From Chloroflexota bacterium (lineage in GTDB: Bacteria > Chloroflexota > Limnocylindria > P2-11E): a DNA stretch of 64,000 nt. The translations under genes were made by a program, and so were the position numbers. Location: contig VBDX01000131.1 of assembly GCA_005881885.1 (NCBI GenBank), forward strand, positions 31,352 through 95,351, given 5' to 3'. Within the stretch, counting starts at the first letter, position 1, and each line of letters begins with the position of its first letter. The notes under the pieces were generated by a model that had not been told where the DNA came from, ran no database searches, and saw only the letters and a list, made by a program, of their open reading frames with translations. Positions 55,292 to 63,748 of the stretch are shown piece after piece.

Positions 55292-57148
55292 GTGGCTACG
55301 GCCGCCCAAACCGGCACGAAGATCGACCTTTATCGCGAACTGGCACGGCAGCTTCGCATAGACAGCATTCGCTGCTCCACCGCGGCGGGCTCCGGACATC
55401 CCACCTCGTCGCTCTCCGCGGCCGACCTCATGGCGGTGCTCCTCGCCGGACATCTCCGCTACGACTTCGCGCACCCGGACGATCCGGCGAACGATCACCT
55501 CATCTTCTCCAAGGGGCACGCGTCGCCGCTCGTGTACGCGGTGTTCAAGGCGGCGGGCGCGATCAGCGACGACGAGCTCATGACCTTCCGCAAGTTCGGC
55601 AGCAAGCTCGAGGGCCATCCGACGCCCGTCCTGCCGTGGGTCGACGTCGCCACCGGCTCGCTCGGTCAGGGGCTGCCGATCGGCGTCGGCATCGCGCTCG
55701 CGGGGAAACGTCCGCTGGACGCGCCATATCGGGTCTGGGTCCTGGTCGGTGACAGCGAGACCGCGGAGGGCTCGATCTGGGAGGCCTTCGATCACGCCGG
55801 GCACGAGGGACTTTCCAATCTCACCGCGATCCTCGACGTGAACCGGCTTGGGCAGCGCGGGCCGACCGAGCTCGAGTGGGACATGGGCGCATACGCCGCG
55901 CGCGTCCGAGCGTTCGGCATCGACCCGATCGTCATCGACGGCCACGACCTCGCCGAGATCGACGATGCGTACGCGCGTGCCCGAAGCGCGGAGCGCCCGA
56001 CCGCAGTGCTCGCGCGGACGATCAAGGGCAAGGGCGTGTCCTTCCTCGAGAACAAGGAAGGCTGGCATGGCAAGGCGCTCGATCCCGATCAGGCGAAGGA
56101 GGCCATCGCCGAGCTCGGCGGCGAGACCCGCTCGCGCACGTTCCCGGTCACGAAGCCCGAACGCTGGGAGCCGCGGCCTCTGCAGCGCACCGGGTCGGTT
56201 TCGCTCAAGAGTTACAGCGAGTCCGTCGCCACGCGGAAGGCCTACGGCGAGGCGCTCGCGGCGCTCGGCGCGGCGCGCAAGGACGTCGTCGTCCTGGACG
56301 CGGAGGTCTCGAACTCGACGCATGCCGAGGACTTCAAGAAGACCGCAGCCGACCGCTTCTTCGAGATGTACATCGCGGAGCAGCAGATGATCGCGGCCGC
56401 CGTGGGGATGCAGGTCGTCGGTCTCGTTCCGTTCGCCTCGACGTTCGCCGCGTTCTTCACGCGCGGGTACGACTTCATCCGGATGGCCGCGGTCTCACGC
56501 GCGGACATTCGCCTGGCCGGCTCGCACGCCGGCGTCTCGATCGGTGAAGACGGCCCGTCGCAAATGGGGCTCGAGGACCTCGCGATGATGCGAGCCGTCC
56601 ACGGCAGCACGGTCCTCTATCCCTGCGATGGCAATCAGACCGCAAGGCTCGTCGCGCAGATGGCCGATCGCAAAGGCATCACCTATCTCCGCACGACACG
56701 CGAGAAGACGCCGGTGATCTACGGCCCAACCGAGGAATTTCCGATCGGCTGGTGCAAGGTGGTGCGCGGGACGGAGAAAGACCGCGTCACGATCGTGGCG
56801 GCGGGCATCACGCTGCACGAGGCCCTCAAGGCGTACGACGTCCTTGGGAGTCAGGACATCGCGGTACGGGTCATCGATCTCTACACGGTGAAGCCGGTCG
56901 ACGCCGATGCCTTGGCGGACGCGGCCAAAGTGACCGGCGGACGGTTCGTCGTCGTGGAGGACCACTGGCCCGAGGGCGGCCTCGGCGACGCGGTCCTTGC
57001 CGCGCTCGCCGAGAAGGGCATCCGCGAGATCCGGTACCGCCACCTCGCCGTCCGCAAGATGCCCGGGTCCGGCAAGCCGGCGGAGCTCCTCGACGATGCG
57101 GGCCTTAGCACGGTCCACATCGTTCGCGCGGTGAAAGGGCTGCTCTAA
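55292..57148 (+). CDS. tkt: Transketolase
   Basis: The 618-residue protein has the thiamine-diphosphate elements: SAADLMAVLLAGHLRYD, FSKGHASPLVYAVFK, GDSETAEGSIWEAFDHAG and the metal site IAAILDVNRLG. The central pyrimidine domain (QQMIAAAVGMQVVGLVPFASTFAAFFTRGYD) and the C-terminal domain follow. It transfers two-carbon units in the pentose phosphate pathway. GTG start, divergent from gnd with 88 bases between, so a shared promoter region is likely. Confidence 0.95.
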   Translation: MATAAQTGTKIDLYRELARQLRIDSIRCSTAAGSGHPTSSLSAADLMAVLLAGHLRYDFAHPDDPANDHLIFSKGHASPLVYAVFKAAGAISDDELMTFRKFGSKLEGHPTPVLPWVDVATGSLGQGLPIGVGIALAGKRPLDAPYRVWVLVGDSETAEGSIWEAFDHAGHEGLSNLTAILDVNRLGQRGPTELEWDMGAYAARVRAFGIDPIVIDGHDLAEIDDAYARARSAERPTAVLARTIKGKGVSFLENKEGWHGKALDPDQAKEAIAELGGETRSRTFPVTKPERWEPRPLQRTGSVSLKSYSESVATRKAYGEALAALGAARKDVVVLDAEVSNSTHAEDFKKTAADRFFEMYIAEQQMIAAAVGMQVVGLVPFASTFAAFFTRGYDFIRMAAVSRADIRLAGSHAGVSIGEDGPSQMGLEDLAMMRAVHGSTVLYPCDGNQTARLVAQMADRKGITYLRTTREKTPVIYGPTEEFPIGWCKVVRGTEKDRVTIVAAGITLHEALKAYDVLGSQDIAVRVIDLYTVKPVDADALADAAKVTGGRFVVVEDHWPEGGLGDAVLAALAEKGIREIRYRHLAVRKMPGSGKPAELLDDAGLSTVHIVRAVKGLL

Positions 57149-57174
57149 CTAGCGCGCGCTCATACTCCGCCGCC

Positions 57175-58680
57175 ATGAGGACGGCGGCGCAGGCACGCGA
57201 GCCGCTCACGGTCCCGCTGCGCGAAGCGAAAGCCCCGCTCGTTATCGCGATCGACATCGGCACATCCGGCCTGCGCTCGTTCCTCTTCGACGCGCGCGGC
57301 CATCCTGTCGCGAACGCCATCGCGCATCGCGACCGGCCCCTCCGCACAGCGGCCGACGGCGAGGCCACCGTCGATCCCGACGAACGCGTACGCGCCGCGG
57401 CGGACGCGATCGACGAGACGCTCGCGAGCGCGAGGCGCAGGGCCACCGACATCGTCGCGGTCGCGACCTCGACGTTCTGGCACAGCCTCATGGGCGTCGA
57501 CGCGCGCGGGCGGCCGACGACGCGGGTGCTGACCTGGGCGGACACCCGGGCGCGTGGCGCGGCGGCGGCGCTCCGCGAGGAGCTCGACCCGGTGACCACG
57601 CACGCGCGGACCGGCTGCACGTTCCACGCGTCGTACCTTCCGGCGAAGCTGCGCTACTTGCGTGACGCCGATCCGACCGCGTTCGCGCACACCGCCAAAT
57701 GGATGTCCCTCGGCGAGTACCTCTACTTCCGGCTCTTTCCGGGAGTGCGCGCGGCGCACGGCATGGCGTCGGCGACCGGTCTCTACGATCAACGCCGGCG
57801 CGCCTGGGACGATCCGTTGCTCGCGCATCTTCGGATCCGTGCGGGCACGCTCTCGGCGATCTCCGACGAGCCGGTCGTCGGTCTCCGGCCGCAGTTCGCG
57901 AAACGCTGGCCTGCACTCGCGAACGTCCCATGGGTCCCGGCGATCGGTGACGGCGCGTGTTCGAATGTCGGTGCGGGTGCGCTCGGCCGCCACAACGCGG
58001 CGCTCTTCTTGGGCACCTCCGGCGCGATCCGGCTCCTCTACGCGACCGACGATCCACCGGTCGTTCGTGGCGGCTGGACGTATCACCTCGACGCGCGGCG
58101 TGTCGTGGCGGGTGGCGCGCTCTCCAATGGGGGCAACGTGATCGCCTGGCTGCGGTGGGCGTTTCCATCGGTCGACCCAGGCACGCTCTGGAGGGCGGAC
58201 GTCGACGCCGACGGCCTGGTCGCGCTTCCGTTCCTCGCCGGCGACCGGAGTCCGACGTGGAACGACGGGGCGCGCGCGGCGATCGCCGGGATCGGGCTTG
58301 CAACCGGACCGGAAGCTATCGCGCGGGCGATGCTCGAAGGAGTCGCCTATCGCTTCGCGCGGGTCTGGCAGGTCGTCGACCAGGCGGTGCCGGGGCCAAA
58401 GCGGCTGATCGCCACCGGCGGGACGCTGCTGCAGTTCCCGTGGCTTATGCAGCTCCTCGCCGACGCGCTCGATCGGCCGTTGGTGATGAGCGGCGCCGGC
58501 GAGGGGTCCGCGCGCGGGGCCGCGATGGCCGCCCTCGAACGCGTCGGGATCATCAGCGACATCTCCGCGGTGCGCTCGCCGCTCGGGCGCATCTTCCGGC
58601 CGCGCGCGGCGGCGCACGCGCGGCTCGCCGATGGCATGGAACGTCAACGCAGGCTCGAGGAGGCGCTGGCCCCGCTCTAG
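57175..58680 (+). CDS. FGGY-family carbohydrate kinase, gluconate kinase-like
   Basis: The 501-residue kinase has the phosphate motifs VIAIDIGTSGLRSFLFDARGHPV and GTSGAIRLL, ALSNGGNVIAW, and the adenosine motif ATGGTLLQFPWLMQLLADALDRPL. STFWHSLMGVDARG resembles FGGY gluconate kinases, which make 6-phosphogluconate. This suits a place beside tkt and across from gnd. Xylulokinase or glycerol kinase activities are less likely but possible. Confidence 0.85.
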   Translation: MRTAAQAREPLTVPLREAKAPLVIAIDIGTSGLRSFLFDARGHPVANAIAHRDRPLRTAADGEATVDPDERVRAAADAIDETLASARRRATDIVAVATSTFWHSLMGVDARGRPTTRVLTWADTRARGAAAALREELDPVTTHARTGCTFHASYLPAKLRYLRDADPTAFAHTAKWMSLGEYLYFRLFPGVRAAHGMASATGLYDQRRRAWDDPLLAHLRIRAGTLSAISDEPVVGLRPQFAKRWPALANVPWVPAIGDGACSNVGAGALGRHNAALFLGTSGAIRLLYATDDPPVVRGGWTYHLDARRVVAGGALSNGGNVIAWLRWAFPSVDPGTLWRADVDADGLVALPFLAGDRSPTWNDGARAAIAGIGLATGPEAIARAMLEGVAYRFARVWQVVDQAVPGPKRLIATGGTLLQFPWLMQLLADALDRPLVMSGAGEGSARGAAMAALERVGIISDISAVRSPLGRIFRPRAAAHARLADGMERQRRLEEALAPL

Positions 58681-58769
58681 AACGACCCGAGCTAGCGCTC
58701 GGCCTGTACGCGAAGCCTCGCTGACGCGAGCCTTCTGGTAGCCTCGCAGCGCAGTCGAGGGAGGGCTTC

Positions 58770-59330
58770 GTGGAGATCGTCGTCGTTGCCGTCATCATCG
58801 CCGCGCTCGCGCTGTTCTTCATCGGCACGTACAACCGCCTCATCACGCTGCGTCAGCGCGTGAAGGAGGCGTGGGCCGACATCGATGTCCAGCTCAAGCG
58901 GCGCCACGACCTGATCCCGAACCTCGTCGAGACCGTCAAGGGTTACGCCACGCACGAGTCGACGGTCTTCCAGAACGTGACCCAGGCGCGGGCCGCCGCC
59001 GTCGCCGCAGGCGCGTCGGCGTCGCCGCAGGAGCGGGCGCAGGCCGAGAACATGCTCACGACGGCACTCCGCTCGGTCTTCGCCGTCGCGGAGAACTACC
59101 CGCAGCTCCAGGCGGTGCAGGAGTTCAAGGATCTGTCCGAGAACCTGACCGCGACCGAGGACAAGATCGCTTTCGCGCGTCGCTTCTACAACGGGAACGT
59201 GCGCGATTTCAACACCGCGCTGCAAACCTTCCCGACGAACGTCTTCGCGGGAATGCTCGGCTTCAAGCCGGAGGAATACTTCGAGCTCGCGGAGGCCGGC
59301 GAGCGCGAGGTGCCACAGGTGAAGTTCTAG
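58770..59330 (+). CDS. lemA: LemA family protein
   Basis: The 186-residue protein has one N-terminal helix (VVVAVIIAALALFFIGTYNRL) and a helical bundle with the LemA signature VKEAWADIDVQLKRRHDLIPNLVETVKGYATHE and FARRFYNGNVRDFNT. The function is unclear. LemA proteins are often encoded next to membrane proteases such as HtpX, as here. Start is GTG. Confidence 0.94.
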   Translation: MEIVVVAVIIAALALFFIGTYNRLITLRQRVKEAWADIDVQLKRRHDLIPNLVETVKGYATHESTVFQNVTQARAAAVAAGASASPQERAQAENMLTTALRSVFAVAENYPQLQAVQEFKDLSENLTATEDKIAFARRFYNGNVRDFNTALQTFPTNVFAGMLGFKPEEYFELAEAGEREVPQVKF

Positions 59331-59354
59331 CGAAGCACTAGCCTTTTCATCCGG

Positions 59355-60275
59355 ATGGCGATAGAGCCCTCACCCGCGCGCCTATCGATCTACGACGCCG
59401 CCGCGGCGAACCGGTGGCGGACGATCGCGCTCATCGCCGCCTTCACCGCGCTCATCGTTGTCCTCGGCTACTTCGTGGGCGAGTACTTCGCGCCCGGCGG
59501 CGGTCCGGCCGTGCTGCCCTTCGCGTTCGCGCTCTCGATCGGGGGCGCGCTCGCGTCGTACTTCGCCGGGGACCGGCTCATCCTCGCGCAGAGCCAGGCA
59601 CGCGAGCTCCGACCCGACGAGGAGCAGCAGCTGCACAACATCGTCGAGACGCTCGCGATCGGCCTGGGCATCCCCACGCCGCGGCTCTACGTGATCGAGG
59701 ACTCCGCGCCGAATGCATTCGCGACCGGCCGCGACCCACAGCACGCGTCGGTCGTCGTGACGCGCGGCCTTCTCGACAAGCTTGATCGCACGGAGCTCGA
59801 GGGCGTGATCGCGCACGAGCTGTCGCACGTCGGGAACCGCGACATTCGAGTCATGGTCCTCGTCACCGTCCTCGTCGGAACGGTGGCACTCCTCGCGGAC
59901 TGGATGTGGCGGTCGATGTTCTGGGGCCGCGGCCGCGACCGCGACCGCGGCGGCGGCGGCGCGATCATCGCGGTCATCGCGATAGCGCTCGCCGTGCTCA
60001 CGCCGATCATCGCGACCCTCATCCAGCTCGCCGTCTCGCGTCAGCGCGAATATCTGGCCGACGCGTCGGGCGCGCTTCTGACGCGTTACCCGCCCGGCCT
60101 GGTATCGGCCCTGCGCAAGATCGCGGCAGACAAAGAGGCGCTGGAGGTCGCGAACAAGGCGACGGCGTCCCTGTACTTTGCAAACCCGTTAAAGGACGCG
60201 CCGGCCTTCTTTGACCATCTATTCGACACCCATCCGCCCATCCAGGAGCGCATAAAGAGACTCGAGGCGATGTGA
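59355..60275 (+). CDS. htpX: M48-family membrane metalloprotease HtpX
   Basis: The 306-residue protein has two N-terminal helices. The HEXXH motif HELSHVGN is at about residues 154-161, then two further helices, and the third zinc ligand region is REYLADASGA. It degrades misfolded membrane proteins. A glycine/arginine-rich loop (GRGRDRDRGGGG) precedes the third helix. It starts 24 nt after lemA and overlaps the next gene by 4 nt. Confidence 0.93.
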   Translation: MAIEPSPARLSIYDAAAANRWRTIALIAAFTALIVVLGYFVGEYFAPGGGPAVLPFAFALSIGGALASYFAGDRLILAQSQARELRPDEEQQLHNIVETLAIGLGIPTPRLYVIEDSAPNAFATGRDPQHASVVVTRGLLDKLDRTELEGVIAHELSHVGNRDIRVMVLVTVLVGTVALLADWMWRSMFWGRGRDRDRGGGGAIIAVIAIALAVLTPIIATLIQLAVSRQREYLADASGALLTRYPPGLVSALRKIAADKEALEVANKATASLYFANPLKDAPAFFDHLFDTHPPIQERIKRLEAM

Positions 60276-61276
60276 CACCTTTCATCCAGCGGTATCTACG
60301 ACCCAGCACGGCGGTGGCCGCCGCGGCGGTCATGCTCGTTATCGCGATCGGCGCGGGTGCCGCGGCCGGGATCGTCACGCGCCCCACGCCGACCCCGATC
60401 CCGACTCCGGTGCCAACGTCCGCACCGACCGCGACACCCGAGCCAGATACCGGGCCGCTCGTCTTCCAGCAGCCGCTCACGGCGGGTTGCGCCAGCGACG
60501 ACGCGACGTGGGTCGTGTCCGACGGCGGCGGGATCGGCCGCTTCGACGGACACCGGTGGCAGCTCATCGATTCAACGCTTCGCTCGTTGGTCGCGGCGGC
60601 CTGCTCACCCGACTCGGTCGTCGCGATCGGGGCGTTCGGGCGCGTCGTGACGATCGACGACGTCGCGAAGACGATCCGCTCCGACGACCTGGGCTTTTTC
60701 GACGCGTATGGCATATCGCTTATCCCCGATGGCGCGATCATCGTGGGCTCTGGAGGCAGCGTGCAGCGGCAGACCTTCGCCGGATGGCAGCCGTTCGCGC
60801 GCGGGATCGAGGAAGATCTCTTCGGCGTCGCAGCGTTCGCTGGCAGCTCGGCGTGGGCGGTCGGCGCCGGTGGCGTGTCCTATCGACTGGAGAACGCCGG
60901 ATGGCGGCCGTTCGACACAGGCACGACCGCGACGCTCCGCACCGTCGCCGGCGCTTCGCCGACGGACGCCGTCGCCGCCGGAGACGGCGGCGTGCTTTTG
61001 CGATTCGACGGTCGCTGGCGACCCCTCGAGAGCGGAGTCGAGAGCGCGCTTCGCGCGTCTGTCCGCGCCGGCCCGGTGACCTATGTCGTCGGGGATCACG
61101 GCGTGGCGCTCGCAGTGCAAGGCGCGACCGTCAGTCGCGTCGATATCGGCACGACGTGCGCGCTCCGCGGCGTCTTCGCGCGCGGCAACGACGTCTGGTT
61201 CGTGGGATCCGAAGGCACGCGCGCGGGCGTGTGGCGCAAGACCGGTGACAAACTAGACCGGTGGGGAACCTGCTAG
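60272..61276 (+). CDS. Membrane-anchored beta-propeller-like protein
   Basis: The 334-residue protein has an N-terminal helix (VAAAAVMLVIAIGAGAAAGIV) and a threonine/proline linker. Repeated strands are of propeller type (WVVSDGGGIGRFDGHRWQLI, AWAVGAGGVSYRLENAGWRPF, TYVVGDHGVALAVQ), similar to the YCF48/Kelch-like repeats found in secreted bacterial proteins. It starts with GTG, overlapping htpX. A ligand-binding or stress-sensing role is a guess from the context. Confidence 0.72.
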   Translation: MTPFIQRYLRPSTAVAAAAVMLVIAIGAGAAAGIVTRPTPTPIPTPVPTSAPTATPEPDTGPLVFQQPLTAGCASDDATWVVSDGGGIGRFDGHRWQLIDSTLRSLVAAACSPDSVVAIGAFGRVVTIDDVAKTIRSDDLGFFDAYGISLIPDGAIIVGSGGSVQRQTFAGWQPFARGIEEDLFGVAAFAGSSAWAVGAGGVSYRLENAGWRPFDTGTTATLRTVAGASPTDAVAAGDGGVLLRFDGRWRPLESGVESALRASVRAGPVTYVVGDHGVALAVQGATVSRVDIGTTCALRGVFARGNDVWFVGSEGTRAGVWRKTGDKLDRWGTC

Positions 61277-62496
61277 GAGCAACGGGGGCTGAGCCCCCCT
61301 CGAACCCCCCGCCACTGACGGGGGTCCGGGTCATCGAGGTCGGCAATTACATGGCGGGTCCCTTCTGCGGCATGCAGCTCGCCGATCTTGGCGCGGACAT
61401 CGTGAAAGTCGAGAGCCCTCGAGGCGGCGACTTCGCCCGACTCCTCGAGCCGCTCGCGAACGGCGAAAGTGGGAACTTCGCTCGGCTCAATCGGGACAAG
61501 CGCAGCCTCGCGATAGATCTGAAGCACGCGGAGGGCCGCGAGGTCTTTCGGCGACTCGCCCGCCACGCCGACGTCATCGTCGAGAATCTGCGGCCCGGCA
61601 CGATGGATGAGCTCGGACTCTCTCCCCGGTCGCTGCTGGCCGCAAACCCCCGTCTGGTCTACGTCGCTCTGACAGGATTTGGCCTCGATGGTCCGTACGC
61701 GGACCGGCCCGCGCTCGACATCATCGTGCAAGGCCTGAGCGGCCTCATGAGCGTCACCGGCGAAGAGGGCGGCGCGCCGGTGAAGGTCGGCGTCTCGATC
61801 GCCGACCTGACCGCTGCGCTCTACGCCACGGTGGCGACGCTCGCGGCGCTACGGGCGCGCGACCGCGACGGTGCCGGCCAGCTCGTGGACGTCTCGATGT
61901 TCGAGTCCGCGGTTTCGCTCGCCGTGTGGGAGGCGGGGATCCACTTCACGACCGGAGAGGTCCCGCACGCCGCTGGTTCGGCGCACAAGCTCGTCGCGCC
62001 ATACCAGGCCGTGGCCGCGTCGGACCGGCCATTCACCCTCGGAGCGACGACGCCGGCCAACTGGGCCGCGTTCTGTCGCACGCTAGGGATCGAATCGCTC
62101 GAGCACGACCCGCGCTACGCCGACGCCAACGCCCGACTCCGGCATCGCGCGGAGCTCATCGCCGCGATCGAAGCGGTTACCCGGACGCGGCCGGCGGCGC
62201 ACTGGCTTGCGCTGCTCCGAGCGGCCGGCGTGCCCTGCGGCGAGATCGCCGACTACCGCGACGTCTTCGTCGACCCGCATCTTCGCGCGCGCGGTTTCTT
62301 CGTCGACCTACCACATCCGGTGCTCGGCACGCTGCGCGGTCTCGGCTCGCCGCTCCGCCTCGAACGCACGCCGGTGCGGCACCGTCGCGCCGGCCCACGC
62401 CTGGGCGAGCACAATGCCGACGTCCTTCGTGAGCTCGGCTGTACCGACGCCGACGTCGCCCGCCTCGAGCACGACGGTGTGATCTCCGGCGCATGA
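61261..62496 (+). CDS. CoA-transferase family III (CaiB/BaiF)
   Basis: The protein is up to 411 residues with the family start LTGVRVIEVGNYMAGPFCGMQLADLGADIVKVE and the catalytic aspartate region YADRPALDIIVQGLSGLMS. The C-terminal conserved block RTRPAAHWLALLRAAGVPCG follows. It moves CoA between carboxylic acids. The GTG start at 61261 would place a G/C hairpin repeat (61283-61310) in the reading frame, so a start nearer to LTGVRV (61315, CTG) is possible. It overlaps the hydratase gene by 4 nt. Confidence 0.86.
   Translation: MGNLLGATGAEPPSNPPPLTGVRVIEVGNYMAGPFCGMQLADLGADIVKVESPRGGDFARLLEPLANGESGNFARLNRDKRSLAIDLKHAEGREVFRRLARHADVIVENLRPGTMDELGLSPRSLLAANPRLVYVALTGFGLDGPYADRPALDIIVQGLSGLMSVTGEEGGAPVKVGVSIADLTAALYATVATLAALRARDRDGAGQLVDVSMFESAVSLAVWEAGIHFTTGEVPHAAGSAHKLVAPYQAVAASDRPFTLGATTPANWAAFCRTLGIESLEHDPRYADANARLRHRAELIAAIEAVTRTRPAAHWLALLRAAGVPCGEIADYRDVFVDPHLRARGFFVDLPHPVLGTLRGLGSPLRLERTPVRHRRAGPRLGEHNADVLRELGCTDADVARLEHDGVISGA
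61283..61310. repeat. G/C hairpin repeat, third copy (inverted)
   Basis: GGGGGCTGAGCCCCC followed by TCGAACCCCCC forms a strong hairpin and is a reverse-complement relative of the two repeats beside oriC. It lies in the first codons of the CoA-transferase frame, which casts doubt on the exact start of that gene. Confidence 0.5.
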
Positions 62497-63269
62497 CGGA
62501 AGAGATCCGGCCCGAACGCCGCGGCGACGCGCTCTGGATCACGGTGGACCGCCCCATCGCGCGCAACGCCATGACGTTCGCCATGTACGAGCGCATCGCG
62601 GCGATCTGCCGGGACGCGAACGCGGACGCGTCGGTCCGGGCGGTGGTGATCACGGGCGCAGGTGAGGCGTTCGTGGCCGGTACGGATATCGCGCAATTCC
62701 GTGACTTCGCCACAGCCGAGCAGGCCCTCGAGTACGAGCGCCGCATGGACGACTGGCTCGGTGCGATCGAAGGCGTCCGGGTGCCCACGATCGCCGCGCT
62801 CAGCGGCCCCGTTATCGGTGGCGGGCTGGCGATGGCCGCCGCATGCGATCTGCGCGTCGCGACGCCGTCGGCGAAGTTCGGTGTCCCTGTCGCGCGCACA
62901 CTTGGCAACTGCTTTTCGGCTGCCAACCTCGTGCGGCTCTCAGCCCTCGTTGGCATAGGCCGCGTGAAGGAGCTCGTGCTGACGGCGCGCCTCATCGATG
63001 CGCAGGAGGCGCGCGCGATCGGACTGGTGAGTGAGGTCGTCGCTGGGGAAGACGCCCTGGTCAAGCGCGTGGACGAGCTCGTCGAGACGCTCGCATCCTT
63101 CGCCCCGCTCACGCTGCACGCGACGAAAGAGACGCTCCGCCGCATCCGCCGGCGAATGCTGCCGTACGAGGCCAGCGACTTGGTCGCGCTCTGCTACACG
63201 AGCGACGACTTCCGCGAAGGTGTGGCCGCCTTCATCGAGCGGCGAAAGCCGGTGTGGAAAGGCCAGTGA
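62493..63269 (+). CDS. Enoyl-CoA hydratase/isomerase family protein
   Basis: The 258-residue crotonase has the oxyanion-hole region LSGPVIGGGLAMAAACDLRVA and the sequence FGVPVARTLGNCFSAANLVRL. The usual catalytic glutamate in the P-E-(V/I) position is absent (FGVPVARTLG), a pattern I recall from relatives encoded beside CaiB-type CoA-transferases. It probably acts on the same CoA thioester as the neighbour at 61261; the reaction is unknown. Confidence 0.88.
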   Translation: MTEEIRPERRGDALWITVDRPIARNAMTFAMYERIAAICRDANADASVRAVVITGAGEAFVAGTDIAQFRDFATAEQALEYERRMDDWLGAIEGVRVPTIAALSGPVIGGGLAMAAACDLRVATPSAKFGVPVARTLGNCFSAANLVRLSALVGIGRVKELVLTARLIDAQEARAIGLVSEVVAGEDALVKRVDELVETLASFAPLTLHATKETLRRIRRRMLPYEASDLVALCYTSDDFREGVAAFIERRKPVWKGQ

Positions 63270-63748
63270 CGCGCTTCCATGAGGAGCAGCACTTTCACGG
63301 TGCGCTCATGGGATTGCTGCTCGTGGCCATGATCTTCGTCGTTGTCGTCACGGTGATGGCCGTGGTGTTCGCGCGGCCGGACGACGCGCTCCTCCTCGCG
63401 ATCGCGCCGGTCGTGATCGTGCTCGTCGCTTCACTCTTCTCGCTCTCGCATCTCGATGTCGACGTCACCGACAGAGGCGTGCGCATCGCGTTCCGCTACT
63501 TGTGGCCGACGCGTCTCATTCGATTCGAGGACATCCTCGGTCTGGAAGTGAGGCGATACCGTCCGCTGCTCGAGTACGGTGGTTGGGGAGTGCGCCTCGG
63601 GCCCGCGGGCTGGGCATACACGACCGGCGGCAACGAGGGCGTCCAGCTGCGACTCCGCACAGGGATCCCGGTTCTCATCGGCTCGAAGCACCCGCGGGAG
63701 CTCGAGGCGGCTGTCCGTGTGGGGATCGAGGGTGCCGCCAGGACGTGA
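63266..63748 (+). CDS. Small membrane protein of unknown function
   Basis: The 160-residue protein has two helices near the N-terminus (LLLVAMIFVVVVTVMAVVFA and LAIAPVVIVLVASLFSL) and then a soluble domain (VRIAFRYLWPTRLIRFEDILGLEVRRYRPLLEYGG) with a PH-like pattern. GTG 63266 overlaps the hydratase stop as GTGA. No function can be assigned. Confidence 0.72.
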   Translation: MTRFHEEQHFHGALMGLLLVAMIFVVVVTVMAVVFARPDDALLLAIAPVVIVLVASLFSLSHLDVDVTDRGVRIAFRYLWPTRLIRFEDILGLEVRRYRPLLEYGGWGVRLGPAGWAYTTGGNEGVQLRLRTGIPVLIGSKHPRELEAAVRVGIEGAART

